A DNA stretch of 63,382 nucleotides from Cypionkella sp. (GTDB lineage Bacteria; Pseudomonadota; Alphaproteobacteria; Rhodobacterales; Rhodobacteraceae). Each line of letters opens with the position of its first letter. The first letter of the stretch is position 1. Made by a program: the position numbers and the translations under genes. Shown piece by piece: positions 25,964-35,341 of this stretch. The stretch is from assembly GCF_028290025.1 (NCBI RefSeq), contig NZ_JAQGKQ010000098.1, positions 1 to 63,382 on the forward strand, given 5' to 3'. The notes under the pieces are model-generated. The model worked only from the letters and a program-made list of their open reading frames with translations, did no database searches and was not told the DNA's origin.

Positions 25964-28105
25964 ATGTTCAACGTGACTAAAAAATCAATCCAGTGGGGCG
26001 ATGAAACGCTGACGCTGGAATCGGGCAAGGTTGCCCGTCAGGCTGACGGCTCGGTGATCGCCACTTTGGGTGAAACCAGCGTTATGGCCAACGTGACTTA
26101 CGCGCGCGCGCCGAAACCGGGGCAGGATTTCTTCCCGCTGACCGTACATTATCAAGAGAAATACTACGCTGCGGGCAAAATCCCGGGCGGCTTTTTCAAA
26201 CGCGAAGCGCGTCCGAGCGAAAAAGAGACGCTGACCTCGCGTCTGATCGACCGTCCGTGCCGTCCGCTGTTTGTCGAAGGCTTCAAGAATGAAGTCCTGG
26301 TGATGGCGACTGTGCTGAGCCACGACCTTGAGAACGACCCGGATATCGTCGCGATGATCGCGGTTTCGGCGGCGCTGACGATTTCTGGCGTGCCGTTTAT
26401 GGGGCCGATTGGCGCCGCGCGCATTGGTTTCTCGGGTGGCGAATACAAGCTGAACCCGAGCGTGGATGACATGCATCAGCTGCGCAACAACCCGGATCAG
26501 CGCTTGGATCTGGTTATCGCTGGCACCAAAGACGCCGTGATGATGGTGGAATCGGAAGCTTATGAGCTGACCGAAGAAGAAATGCTGGGCGCGGTGAAGT
26601 TCGGCCATGCCGCGATGCAGCCGGTGATTGATCTGATCATCGACTTTGCCGAAGATTGCGCCAAAGAGCCGTTCGACTTCCATGCGCCGGATTATTCCGA
26701 GCTGTATGGTCGGGTGAAAGCGGCTGGCGAAGTGCAGATGCGCGCGGCTTTTGCTATTCGTGACAAGCAAGAGCGGACTTCGGCGATTTCGGCAGCGGTT
26801 ACGGCGATCAAAGGCGTGTTGTCTGACGAGGACAAGGCCGATGCGAACCTTGGTTCGGCGATCAAAAAGCTGGAAGCCTCGATCCTGCGTGGCGATATCA
26901 TCAACGGTGGCGCGCGGATTGACGGGCGTGACAACAAAACCGTGCGTCCGATCGTGTCGGAAACCGGAATTCTGCCGCGCACCCATGGTTCGGCTTTGTT
27001 CACCCGTGGCGAGACTCAAGGTCTGGTTGTGACCACTTTGGGCACTGGCGAAGATGAGCAGATCATCGACGCTTTGCATGGCAATTCGCGTTCGAACTTC
27101 CTGCTGCACTATAACTTCCCTCCCTATTCGGTTGGTGAAGTTGGCCGTGTGGGTAGCCCGGGTCGTCGTGAGATTGGTCACGGAAAACTGGCATGGCGCG
27201 CGTTGCAGGCTGTTCTGCCAGCCTCGACCGACTTCCCTTACACCATCCGTTTGGTGTCGGAGATCACGGAGTCTAACGGCTCATCCTCTATGGCTTCGGT
27301 CTGCGGTGGTTCGCTTTCGATGATGGATGCGGGCGTTCCGCTGAAATCGCCGGTCGCTGGCGTCGCGATGGGTCTGATCCTAGAAGACGATGGCCGCTTT
27401 GCTGTTCTGACCGACATCTTGGGTGATGAAGATCACTTGGGCGATATGGACTTCAAGGTTGCAGGCACCGCCAACGGCATCACCACGATGCAGATGGATA
27501 TCAAAGTGGCTGGCATCACGCCGGAGATTATGGCGCAGGCTTTGGGTCAGGCCAAGGACGGGCGTTTGCATATCCTTGGTGAGATGAACAAGGCGCTGTC
27601 GGCTCCGCAAGGCTTCTCGGAATACGCTCCGAAAATCGAAACCTTGCAAATCCCGACCGACAAAATCCGCGAAGTGATTGGCTCGGGCGGCAAAGTGATC
27701 CGTGAGATCGTGGAGCTTTCGGGTGCTAAAGTTGATATCAACGACGACGGCGTGATCAAGATTGCCTCGTCTGATGCGGCGTCGATCAAGAAAGCCTATG
27801 ACATGATCTGGTCGATCGTGGCAGAGCCAGAAGAAGGCCAAGTTTACACCGGCAAAGTGGTGAAACTGGTCGATTTCGGCGCGTTCGTGAACTTCTTCGG
27901 CAAGCGTGACGGTCTGGTGCATGTTAGCCAGATTGCCAACAAGCGCCTGAACCACCCGAATGAAATCCTGAAAGAGGGCCAAGAAGTGAAGGTCAAGCTT
28001 TTGGGCTTTGATGATCGCGGCAAGGTCCGTCTGGGCATGAAGATGGTCGATCAGGAAACTGGTGTGGAAATCACTGAAGTAAAAGAAGAAGGCGCTGAGG
28101 CGTAA
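25964..28105 (+). CDS. pnp: Polyribonucleotide nucleotidyltransferase (PNPase)
   Basis: A 713-residue exoribonuclease that degrades RNA phosphorolytically from the 3' end and is a partner of the RNA degradosome. The order is RNase PH domain 1 ([40 protein letters not shown]), an alpha-helical domain, RNase PH domain 2 with [20 protein letters not shown] and [20 protein letters not shown], then a KH domain ([20 protein letters not shown]) and an S1 domain ([20 protein letters not shown]). All domains are intact and the length is normal. Confidence 0.98.
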   Translation: MFNVTKKSIQWGDETLTLESGKVARQADGSVIATLGETSVMANVTYARAPKPGQDFFPLTVHYQEKYYAAGKIPGGFFKREARPSEKETLTSRLIDRPCRPLFVEGFKNEVLVMATVLSHDLENDPDIVAMIAVSAALTISGVPFMGPIGAARIGFSGGEYKLNPSVDDMHQLRNNPDQRLDLVIAGTKDAVMMVESEAYELTEEEMLGAVKFGHAAMQPVIDLIIDFAEDCAKEPFDFHAPDYSELYGRVKAAGEVQMRAAFAIRDKQERTSAISAAVTAIKGVLSDEDKADANLGSAIKKLEASILRGDIINGGARIDGRDNKTVRPIVSETGILPRTHGSALFTRGETQGLVVTTLGTGEDEQIIDALHGNSRSNFLLHYNFPPYSVGEVGRVGSPGRREIGHGKLAWRALQAVLPASTDFPYTIRLVSEITESNGSSSMASVCGGSLSMMDAGVPLKSPVAGVAMGLILEDDGRFAVLTDILGDEDHLGDMDFKVAGTANGITTMQMDIKVAGITPEIMAQALGQAKDGRLHILGEMNKALSAPQGFSEYAPKIETLQIPTDKIREVIGSGGKVIREIVELSGAKVDINDDGVIKIASSDAASIKKAYDMIWSIVAEPEEGQVYTGKVVKLVDFGAFVNFFGKRDGLVHVSQIANKRLNHPNEILKEGQEVKVKLLGFDDRGKVRLGMKMVDQETGVEITEVKEEGAEA

Positions 28106-28125
28106 GCTTTTTTGCCTTAACAGTT

Positions 28126-28149
28126 CGGGCAGGGATTATTCCCTGCCCG
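28126..28149 (+). terminator. Hairpin after pnp, probable terminator
   Basis: A perfect ten-base stem CGGGCAGGGA/TCCCTGCCCG (28126-28135, 28140-28149) with a TTAT loop lies 20 bases after the pnp stop. A T-run (CTTTTTTGCC) stands before rather than after it, so termination may be Rho-assisted or the hairpin may protect the mRNA end. Confidence 0.6.
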
Positions 28150-28231
28150 TAGTGCATTTGTGCAGCCTGTCTTTGTCGCATGCAGGAGTTTGAGGGTTAT
28201 CAACTGATTATATTATGAGGATTTTTTTGAC

Positions 28232-29389
28232 ATGGCGATCAATCGCGGGCGTGTACCGCCGGGCAATCCGGGTATCGTCAAAAAAGCCGCACTTAAATTG
28301 TTTCAAAATGTGTTTCCGCGGCAATTTAGTGATTTATATCTAAGCCGTTTTCACAAAATTTCTCAAGGATCGGTGCCAGCCAGCAAGAAAGTTGCGATTT
28401 ACCTGATTTTTCCCAAGACCGGCATCTTGCCAACCCATTTACATTCGCTGCGTTACATGATCGAAAACGGCTATGCGCCGCTTGTGGTGGCGAACTTGCC
28501 GTTGCTGCCAGAGGATCTTTTGGTGCTGCAGCCCTATGCTTGGCAAGTGTTGGAGCGTCCAAACTTCGGCTATGATTTTGGCGGCTACCGAGCGGCTATC
28601 CTGCAAATTGAAAAGATGCTGCCAACACTGGATCGCCTTGTTTTGCTGAACGATTCCGCTTGGTTTCCGCTAGCCGGAAAAATGAATTGGCTGGCTGAGG
28701 CGGAAGCTTTAGGCAAAGATTTCGTTGGCGCAATGGAGTCTGGCTTCATTAAAAATCGTGGCAAAGTCGAGTCGTCTGAAACGCGGAAGTGGGCGGCGGA
28801 TCGCACCCGGAAAAATTTCCATTACGGCTCTTACGCGCTTTCTATCGGGCCCAAACTGCTGGGTGATACAGGCTTTCTAAAGTGGTGGAAAAAACTGCGC
28901 ATTTCGCAAGGCAGGCACCGCACTATTCGGCGGGGTGAAACAGGTTTTTCACAATGGGTTTTGCGTAACGGGTTCAGCCATGGCAGCACCACCGAAATGG
29001 CGGATCTCGGCGAGGTCTTTGCTGCGATGGACCTTCCAGCACTTCGACATGTGTTTGAAAATCTGAACTTTTTCGATGCGCCAAAACGCAGCCACGAACA
29101 TGAAATATTAACAACTTGTCCCGGCGTTGAAAACCTGACGCGTCAACAACTGGAACAGTTCATGTTCTTTGCTATTGGCCAAGGTGGCGCCGCGATGACG
29201 GCGCCACGGTTTTTGATCGAACAGAAGAACCACACCTTCTTGAAGAAGAAGATATTCCGGCCAAACGTCCGCGAGACGGCCGCCTTGATCGCCTTGATCA
29301 ACGATCTTGGCGATCCGATGGGCCCGGATATGCTGGCGGAGCGTGGCCTTACTTCGGCTGTTTCGCAAACCGCAGATAAGGCAGTTTGA
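28232..29389 (+). CDS. Rhamnan synthesis F (RgpF)-like glycosyltransferase-related protein
   Basis: A 385-residue protein of the RgpF family: VAIYLIFPKTGILPTHLHSL, LERPNFGYDFGGYRAAILQI and LDRLVLLNDSAWFPLAGKM are its core segments, at about residues 53-150. RgpF-type proteins act in rhamnose-containing polysaccharide synthesis in streptococci and occur in many bacterial surface-glycan loci. Here there are no other glycan genes beside it, and the first third is A/T-richer than its neighbours, which could point to transfer. The last 41 bases overlap tail-to-tail with the peroxiredoxin gene. The start at 28232 is preceded by GAGGA at about ten bases. Substrate unknown. Confidence 0.75.
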   Translation: MAINRGRVPPGNPGIVKKAALKLFQNVFPRQFSDLYLSRFHKISQGSVPASKKVAIYLIFPKTGILPTHLHSLRYMIENGYAPLVVANLPLLPEDLLVLQPYAWQVLERPNFGYDFGGYRAAILQIEKMLPTLDRLVLLNDSAWFPLAGKMNWLAEAEALGKDFVGAMESGFIKNRGKVESSETRKWAADRTRKNFHYGSYALSIGPKLLGDTGFLKWWKKLRISQGRHRTIRRGETGFSQWVLRNGFSHGSTTEMADLGEVFAAMDLPALRHVFENLNFFDAPKRSHEHEILTTCPGVENLTRQQLEQFMFFAIGQGGAAMTAPRFLIEQKNHTFLKKKIFRPNVRETAALIALINDLGDPMGPDMLAERGLTSAVSQTADKAV

Positions 29390-30005
29390 TGTCCAGCGGG
29401 CCGAATTTCTCGGTCGCCTGCTCGTTGTTTAGGCTAAGCGCCACGATGACGTCTTGGCCGGGCTGCCAGTTGGCGGGGGTGGCAATCGGCACGCCATCGG
29501 TGGCTTGAACGGCATCCAAGGCGCGCAAAATCTCGGCAAAGTTGCGACCGACAGACATTGGATAAGTCATTGAGAGGCGGACTTTTTTATCCGGCCCGAT
29601 GATATAAACCGTCCGCACCGTCGCGGTATTGGCCGGAGTGCGGCCTTCGGTTGGCAGGTAGTAATCGGCGGGCAGCATGTCGAAGGCTTTGGCGACGGCC
29701 AGGCTGGTATCGTCGATGATCGGAAAATCGGCAGCAGCACCGCCGAACGCCTCAATATCGCGCTTCCATTTGCCGTGATCGCCGACGGAATCAACCGAAA
29801 CTCCGATCACCTTGGTTTTACGCTTGGCCCACTCGGGCGCGAGTTGGGCGACCGCACCAAACTCGGTGGTGCAAACCGGGGTGAAATCGCGCGGATGGCT
29901 GAAGATAATGGCGTAACCGCCCGCCAGCCAATCGTGGAAATGAATGGTGCCGGCGGTCGATTCGGCGGTAAAATCGGGGGCTACGTCGTTGATGCGGATA
30001 GACAT
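29349..30005 (-). CDS. 1-Cys peroxiredoxin (Prx6-type)
   Basis: A 218-residue thioredoxin-fold peroxidase that reduces hydrogen peroxide and organic peroxides. The peroxidatic Cys is in SHPRDFTPVCTTEFGAVAQL at about residue 45, and the C-terminal extension (PANWQPGQDVIVALSL, KFGPLDIKLPYLRF) is that of the Prx6 group. I see no resolving Cys elsewhere in the protein. The ATG has AGGAGAACTC upstream. The 3' end overlaps the convergent RgpF-like gene by 41 bases, including the last 13 codons of each. Confidence 0.93.
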   Translation of the reverse strand: MSIRINDVAPDFTAESTAGTIHFHDWLAGGYAIIFSHPRDFTPVCTTEFGAVAQLAPEWAKRKTKVIGVSVDSVGDHGKWKRDIEAFGGAAADFPIIDDTSLAVAKAFDMLPADYYLPTEGRTPANTATVRTVYIIGPDKKVRLSMTYPMSVGRNFAEILRALDAVQATDGVPIATPANWQPGQDVIVALSLNNEQATEKFGPLDIKLPYLRFAKQPK

Positions 30006-30230
30006 GAGTTCTCCTGCAGCTGTCTGATGGCTTTGATGTAAGCGATTTGGAACGCAAATTCACTATCATGTGTGGGCTCGGCCCCAGAATGGAACGAAAT
30101 TCTGCGAAACGGTTGCCAGAAGGAAGGCCGCGTTGGTTTGCGGGGCTGGTTTCGCGACATTTCTTGTCGGGCTTGCGCTTGTGCGAAGGGGTTGCCGCTG
30201 CCATATTCTGATCAAATTCAGGAGACTGAC

Positions 30231-31676
30231 ATGATCATCAAGCGCGACTTCTACATTAACGGTAAATGGGTGGCCCCGGTTGTGCCGCGCGATTGCGAGG
30301 TGATTGACCCTTCGACGGAAGAACCCTGCGCGGTGATTTCGCTTGGGTCAGAGACCGATACCAATGCGGCTGTGGCTGCGGCGAAGGCGGCGTTTCCGGC
30401 GTGGGCTGCGACCGATCCAGCGGTGCGGCGCGAGGTTGTGGTGAAGATATTGCAGCAATACGAGCTGCGGTTGGACGAGCTCGCCCATGCCATCGCAATT
30501 GAAATGGGCGCGCCGATTGACATGGCGCGTGGCAGCCAGGCGCCTTGCCTGCCGTGGCACGCGACGAATTTCCTGACGGCGTTTGATGCGCTGGAATGGG
30601 TGCGACCCTTGGGGCCACATGCGCCGAATGACCGGATTTCGCTGGAGCCGATTGGCGTGGTTGGCCTGATTACGCCGTGGAATTGGCCGATGAACCAGAT
30701 CGCGCTGAAGGTTATTCCGGCGATTTTGGCGGGCTGTACTTGCGTGCTGAAACCGTCAGAGGAAAGCCCGCTGAACGCGCTGCTGTTCGCCGAGCTTTGC
30801 CATGACGCTGGCGTGCCGCCGGGGGTGTTCAACTTGGTAAACGGCGATGGCGCGGGCGTGGGCTCGGTGTTGTCGGCGCATCCGGATGTTGAGATGATTT
30901 CGTTCACTGGGTCTACCCGCGCTGGCCGTGCGATTTCGGCGGCAGCGGCGCAGACATTGAAGCGCGTGACGCTGGAACTTGGTGGCAAAGGCGCAAACCT
31001 GATTTTCGCCGATGCCGACGACAAGGCCGTCGAACGTGGCGTGCGTCATATGATGAACAACTCGGGGCAGTCGTGTAACGCGCCAAGCCGGATGCTGGTG
31101 GAGCGTCCGATTTACGATCGCGCGGTTGAGATCGCCGCGCAAGTGGCTGATTCCATTAAGGTCGGCTCGGCGCATGAGCCGGGGAAACATATCGGCCCGG
31201 TGGTGAACAAGCGGCAGTGGGATCAGATCCAAGGCTATATCCAGAAGGGCATCGACGAGGGCGCGCGTCTGGTGGCGGGCGGTCCGGGTCTGCCGGAGGA
31301 GTTTAATCGCGGCTATTATATCAAACCGACGGTATTCGCCGATGTGGTGCCGGGCATGACGATTGAGCGTGAGGAGATTTTCGGGCCGGTGCTGTCGATC
31401 ATCCCCTTTGACACCGAGGAAGAAGCGGTGCGCATCGCCAATGATACGCCCTATGGCCTCACCAACTACGTTCAGTCCAGTGACGGCGCGCGGCGCAATC
31501 GGCTGGCGCGGCAGTTGCGCGCTGGAATGGTTGAGATGAACGGCAATTCTCGGGGTGCGGGAGCGCCTTTTGGTGGTGTGAAAGCCTCGGGCCGGGCGCG
31601 TGAGGGCGGCCATTGGGGGCTGGAGGAGTTTCTTGAGGCCAAGGCGATTTCGGGTTGGGATTCTAATCTGGGTTAG
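30231..31676 (+). CDS. Aldehyde dehydrogenase family protein
   Basis: A 481-residue NAD(P)-dependent aldehyde dehydrogenase. The start at 30231 follows TTCAGGAGACTGAC; an open frame upstream to 30072 has no family similarity. Motifs in order are VVGLITPWNWPMNQIALKVI, ISFTGSTRAGRAI, the general-base Glu in VTLELGGKGANLIF and the nucleophilic Cys in NNSGQSCNAPSRML. EREEIFGPVLSIIPFD is in the C-terminal part. All catalytic residues are present. It is not clear which aldehyde is used; the gene stands alone between a peroxiredoxin gene and a strong terminator. Confidence 0.92.
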   Translation: MIIKRDFYINGKWVAPVVPRDCEVIDPSTEEPCAVISLGSETDTNAAVAAAKAAFPAWAATDPAVRREVVVKILQQYELRLDELAHAIAIEMGAPIDMARGSQAPCLPWHATNFLTAFDALEWVRPLGPHAPNDRISLEPIGVVGLITPWNWPMNQIALKVIPAILAGCTCVLKPSEESPLNALLFAELCHDAGVPPGVFNLVNGDGAGVGSVLSAHPDVEMISFTGSTRAGRAISAAAAQTLKRVTLELGGKGANLIFADADDKAVERGVRHMMNNSGQSCNAPSRMLVERPIYDRAVEIAAQVADSIKVGSAHEPGKHIGPVVNKRQWDQIQGYIQKGIDEGARLVAGGPGLPEEFNRGYYIKPTVFADVVPGMTIEREEIFGPVLSIIPFDTEEEAVRIANDTPYGLTNYVQSSDGARRNRLARQLRAGMVEMNGNSRGAGAPFGGVKASGRAREGGHWGLEEFLEAKAISGWDSNLG

Positions 31677-31694
31677 CTTCGTCCGATAGCTTGA

Positions 31695-31728
31695 AACGCC
31701 GCCGCATTGTCGGCGGCGTTTTGCTTTT
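31695..31728 (+). terminator. Rho-independent terminator after the aldehyde dehydrogenase gene
   Basis: A perfect ten-base stem AACGCCGCCG/CGGCGGCGTT (31695-31704, 31711-31720) with a CATTGT loop is followed by TTGCTTTT. It lies 18 bases past the stop codon. Confidence 0.88.
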
Positions 31729-31748
31729 GCGGCCGGCCAGAAAAACTT

Positions 31749-31760
31749 GACACATGTGTC
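31749..31760. promoter_or_regulatory. Perfect 12-base palindrome, candidate operator
   Basis: GACACATGTGTC is a perfect palindrome that overlaps a TTGACA -35-like element (31747-31752), 41 bases before the ATG at 31801. A good -10 is not obvious. A repressor bound here would block polymerase, so it is a candidate operator for the flavoprotein gene. Confidence 0.4.
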
Positions 31761-31800
31761 GATTCGAGCTCTGCTGGCCGAAGCCACCGCAGGAGCCAAT

Positions 31801-33777
31801 ATGACCTCGCATCCCCGCTTGCTTTCGCCGTTGCAAATGCGGGGCCAGACCCTGCGCAATCGCATCGTTTTCGGCGCTCATACCAACAATATGGCGGATC
31901 AGGGCATACCAGGGCCGCGGATGGAGGGCTATTTTGTCGAGCGCGCCTTAGGCGGTGCTGGGATGATCGTGACCGAACCAGTACCAGTGCACCGCACCGG
32001 AGTTTTGACACGCGGCAATATGCTACACGGTTCCGATGAGATTATTCCACATTTTCAGCGCATTACCGAGCGCGTGAAAGTTGCGGGCGCGGTGATTTGC
32101 CAGCAGCTTTACCATGTCGGCGCGCATGGCGATTCCGATCTTAGCTTTGCACCGCATTGGTCGCCCTCGGGTGGGCCTTCGTATCACGACAGCGACGGCT
32201 CGCATAAGATGACCGAAAACGAGATCGAGGAACTGCTGGCGGCGCATCTGGACGCGGCGTTGCGCGCGCAGAAATCTGGGTTCCAGGGGGTTGAAGTTTG
32301 GGCGGCTTACCACTCGCTGCTCGATCAGTTTTGGACACCGTGGTCAAACCAGCGCGATGATAAATGGGGCGGTTCACTGGAAAACCGTACGCGGTTCTCG
32401 CGGACTTTGGTGGAAAATATCCGCCGTGCCTGTGGCGAGGATTTCATTGTCGGGATGGCTGTCAGCTATTCAACGGCATTTTCGGCGACGCTTTCAGCGG
32501 AAAACCTGTGTGAAATCATAGCTTTGCACGATGAGACGGGGCACCTCGATTATGTCACGGTCGGCGCAGGCAGCTATCTGGAATTTGACGCGATTATTCC
32601 ACCGTTTACCCATGGCGAAAAGCTGACGACGCCGCTGACGGCTCAGCTGAAGGCGCTGGCGAAACATATCAAGGTGACTTCGGAAGCTGGGATCCGCACG
32701 CCGGAAAATGGCGAGCAGGTGATCGCTGCCGGCGAGGCCGACTTGGTGTCCATCGTGCGCGGTCAAATCGCTGATCCGCATTTGGCGCGAAAAGTCACCG
32801 AAGGCCGCGCCGACGATATTCGCGGCTGCATTTCGTGCAATCAGATGTGCTGGGGGCGTCGCAGCCGGGATTACTGGATCTCCTGCCTGATTAACCCCTC
32901 TGCGGGCCGCGAATTTGAATGGGGCGGCGACCGTTTTGTTCCAACACCCGCAGCAAAATCTATCTTGGTCGTAGGAGCAGGTCCCGCGGGGCTGGAGGCT
33001 GCGCGCGGCGCGGCAGAACGCGGCTTTGCCGTGGAAATCGTGGAAGCCTTACCTGTTATTGGCGGGCAATTCCGGCTCGCGGGTATGCAGCCACGCCGCG
33101 CACAGATTTTGGATTTGATGGATTGGTATGAGCGGCAGTTTGAAAAACTTGGCGTGACGCTGCGGCTGAACACCTATCTGGATGAGGATGAAATCGCCGC
33201 GCATCCGGCGGATATAGTGGTACTAGCGACGGGTTCACTGCCCGACGAAAAAGCATTTCAGCGCTGGTTACCGCATCTCGAAAGCCTGCCGGGGCTAGAG
33301 TTGGGTGGCGTTTGGTCGCCAGAGGAAGTGATGAGGCGCGAGGCTCGGCTGGGCGATTCGGTGATTGTCTGTGACGAGGGCTCTAACTGGCGCGGCGTGG
33401 GCACGGCTTGGAGTTTGGCCGAGGCGGGCAAGCAGGTGACGATTGTGACTCCCGAAGCCTTTGTCGGGAAAGAAATCGCACGGACGGCAGCGGATGGCGC
33501 GGCGCGGCGGCGCATGGCAAAGCTTGGCGTGGTGTTCAAAACCGAAAGTTGCATCGCGCGCTGGCATGGCAATGGCGCCTCGATTCTCAACCTGCTGACA
33601 GGGGAGGAAGAAACCATCGCGGCCTCGGGTCTGGTGATGGCGACGACGAACCGGGCTTTTGATTTAAATCCCGAGGTCTTTGCCGGAAAACAAACCCATC
33701 GGATCGGCGATTGTGTGGCACCCCGGCTGGCGGCCTACGCGTTTCACGAAGGCCGCAAGCTGGCAATATCGCTTTAG
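31801..33777 (+). CDS. NADH:flavin oxidoreductase with 4Fe-4S and FAD/NAD domains (TMADH/DgcA-like)
   Basis: A 658-residue multidomain flavoprotein. The N-terminal old-yellow-enzyme barrel (residues 1-340) has NRIVFGAHTNNMADQG and SNQRDDKWGGSLENRTRFS. A Cys cluster CISCNQMCWGRRSRDYWISC near residue 345 should bind 4Fe-4S. Next comes an FAD loop ILVVGAGPAGLEAARGAAER and a second nucleotide domain with VVLATGSLPDEK. This is the architecture of trimethylamine and dimethylamine dehydrogenases, dienoyl-CoA reductase and the dimethylglycine or N-methylproline demethylases. A demethylase for a methylated amine or betaine is likely but unproven. The start at 31801 follows CAGGAGCCAAT. It has its own promoter region with a palindrome. 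Confidence 0.85.
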   Translation: MTSHPRLLSPLQMRGQTLRNRIVFGAHTNNMADQGIPGPRMEGYFVERALGGAGMIVTEPVPVHRTGVLTRGNMLHGSDEIIPHFQRITERVKVAGAVICQQLYHVGAHGDSDLSFAPHWSPSGGPSYHDSDGSHKMTENEIEELLAAHLDAALRAQKSGFQGVEVWAAYHSLLDQFWTPWSNQRDDKWGGSLENRTRFSRTLVENIRRACGEDFIVGMAVSYSTAFSATLSAENLCEIIALHDETGHLDYVTVGAGSYLEFDAIIPPFTHGEKLTTPLTAQLKALAKHIKVTSEAGIRTPENGEQVIAAGEADLVSIVRGQIADPHLARKVTEGRADDIRGCISCNQMCWGRRSRDYWISCLINPSAGREFEWGGDRFVPTPAAKSILVVGAGPAGLEAARGAAERGFAVEIVEALPVIGGQFRLAGMQPRRAQILDLMDWYERQFEKLGVTLRLNTYLDEDEIAAHPADIVVLATGSLPDEKAFQRWLPHLESLPGLELGGVWSPEEVMRREARLGDSVIVCDEGSNWRGVGTAWSLAEAGKQVTIVTPEAFVGKEIARTAADGAARRRMAKLGVVFKTESCIARWHGNGASILNLLTGEEETIAASGLVMATTNRAFDLNPEVFAGKQTHRIGDCVAPRLAAYAFHEGRKLAISL

Positions 33778-33914
33778 CCGACGCGCGCGAAACTGTAGGC
33801 CGATGACAGCGCCCAAGCGTCGCGAAAATGTGGCGATGAGGCGGGGTCTGCGAGTAACTGACCGGGTTTAAGCTGCTCATATTGCTCGGCGAACGAGATC
33901 ACCTTGTCGGATGA
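33774..33914 (-). pseudogene. Out-of-frame C-terminal remnant of the glutamate-synthase-like gene
   Basis: In a different minus-strand frame from the main gene, 46 codons read SSDKVISFAEQYEQLKPGQL and on to HFRDAWALSSAYSFARVG before a stop. This resembles the usual C-terminus of the family (a Tyr-x-x-Leu-x-Pro-Gly-x-Leu-Leu motif and an Ala-Trp-x3-Ser-Ala-x-Ser-Phe end). The main frame leaves the family pattern at about 33916 and stops at 33877, so the real C-terminus appears to be shifted out of frame, perhaps with a deletion at the junction. Confidence 0.6.
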
Positions 33915-35250
33915 TGGGATCCTGCGAGGTGACGCCAGTGGGGCACAGCCCGGTGTGGCAAGACTGCGCCTGAATGCAGCCAACCGCGAACATGAAACCC
34001 CGCGCGGCGTTGCACCAATCCGCCCCCAGCGCCAGAATTGTTGCCATATCAAAAGCCGAAGTGATCTTGCCGGAAGCACCGATCTTGATTTTATCTCGCA
34101 GGCCAACACCGATCAAAGCATTGTGCGCAAAGGATAATCCGTCGCGCAAAGGCATCCCGACATGATCCATAAACTCTAACGGAGCAGCGCCCGTGCCGCC
34201 TTCCTTACCGTCGATAACGATGAAATCCGGGGTGATGCCGGTCTCTAACATCGCCTTGCAGATCGCCATAAACTCCCATGTGTGACCGATGCACAGCTTG
34301 AATCCAGCAGGCTTGCCGCCGGATAATTCACGCATCCGCGCAACAAATTCCAGCAGACCTATAGGGGTTGAGAATTCGGAATGGCTGGCGGGCGAGACGC
34401 AGTCTTGCCCCATCGGCACACCGCGAATCGCTGAGATTTCTGCGGTGACTTTCGCCGCTGGCAGTACGCCGCCATGACCGGGCTTTGCGCCTTGCGAGAG
34501 TTTCAGTTCGACCATCTTGATCTGCGGATCGGCAGCAGCTTCGGCGAACAACGTGGCATCAAAGCCGCCCGCCATATTGCGCGCGCCGAAGTAACCCGAG
34601 CCCAATTCCCACACCAGATCGCCGCCAAATTCGCGGTGATAGGGCGAAACGCCGCCCTCACCGGTGTCGTGAAAGAAGCCACCAGCCTTGGCGCCACGGT
34701 TTAACGACCTGATCGCATTGGCAGAAAGCGCGCCGTAACTCATCGCCGAGATGTTCAGCAGTGACGCCGAATATGCCTGCGGGCCAAGGCCGATGTTGAC
34801 CCGCATCGCATCAATCGGGGCGGCAGGGCGGGGCGCAATCGAATGATGCAGCCACTCATACTGCTCTTGGTAGACGTCATACATCGTGCCGAATGGCCGC
34901 TTATCGAGGTCTTTTTTGGCGCGCTGATAGACAATCGCGCGCTTATCACGCGGGAACGGCGCGCCGTCTTTGTCGCCTTCAAAGAAATATTGCCGAAGCT
35001 CCGGGCGAATGTCTTCGAGCAAAAAGCGCATATGCGCGATGATCGGGTAGTTGCGCAGGATCGCGTGGCGGGTTTGCAATAAATCGTGCACGCCGAGCGC
35101 CACAAACGCCGCCATGATCACGGACAGCAGCTCTAGCCCTTCGGCGTAATAGGGCCAGGCTTGGCTGAGCACGACAAACAATGCGCAAAGCATCACCGAC
35201 ATTGTTAACAGCATATAGCGGGGCTCAAACGGATAGCGCAGAAATTGCAT
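33877..35250 (-). CDS. FMN-binding glutamate-synthase-family protein, C-terminus frameshifted
   Basis: A 457-residue protein with two N-terminal membrane segments (residues 14-52), then the glutamate synthase FMN barrel: LLNISAMSYGALSANAIRSL, ELKLSQGAKPGHGGVLPAAK, DFIVIDGKEGGTGAAPLEFM and ADWCNAARGFMFAVGCIQAQ, with the Cys cluster CIQAQSCHTGLCPTG. It lacks the glutaminase domain of true GltB. The start at 35250 is preferred over 35283 because AAGGA lies five bases upstream and the family opens near MQFLRYPF. After CPTGVTSQDP the frame diverges and stops early at 33877, while the family continues for roughly 50-70 residues; that end is found out of frame at 33774-33914. Function of this membrane-linked family is unknown. 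Confidence 0.75.
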   Translation of the reverse strand: MQFLRYPFEPRYMLLTMSVMLCALFVVLSQAWPYYAEGLELLSVIMAAFVALGVHDLLQTRHAILRNYPIIAHMRFLLEDIRPELRQYFFEGDKDGAPFPRDKRAIVYQRAKKDLDKRPFGTMYDVYQEQYEWLHHSIAPRPAAPIDAMRVNIGLGPQAYSASLLNISAMSYGALSANAIRSLNRGAKAGGFFHDTGEGGVSPYHREFGGDLVWELGSGYFGARNMAGGFDATLFAEAAADPQIKMVELKLSQGAKPGHGGVLPAAKVTAEISAIRGVPMGQDCVSPASHSEFSTPIGLLEFVARMRELSGGKPAGFKLCIGHTWEFMAICKAMLETGITPDFIVIDGKEGGTGAAPLEFMDHVGMPLRDGLSFAHNALIGVGLRDKIKIGASGKITSAFDMATILALGADWCNAARGFMFAVGCIQAQSCHTGLCPTGVTSQDPIIRQGDLVRRAI

Positions 35251-35341
35251 AATAATCCTTGGGCCAGCGTGGCTGCTGACCATTTAAAGCGAAAGATGTT
35301 GCGGCAAGATTAACGACAGAAGGTCACAGAGTCTTGTCAGA

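Noticed and set aside
25985..27181. A 398-codon minus-strand frame opposite pnp
   Set aside because: It is an antisense shadow of the well-conserved pnp gene and has Arg/His-rich composition.
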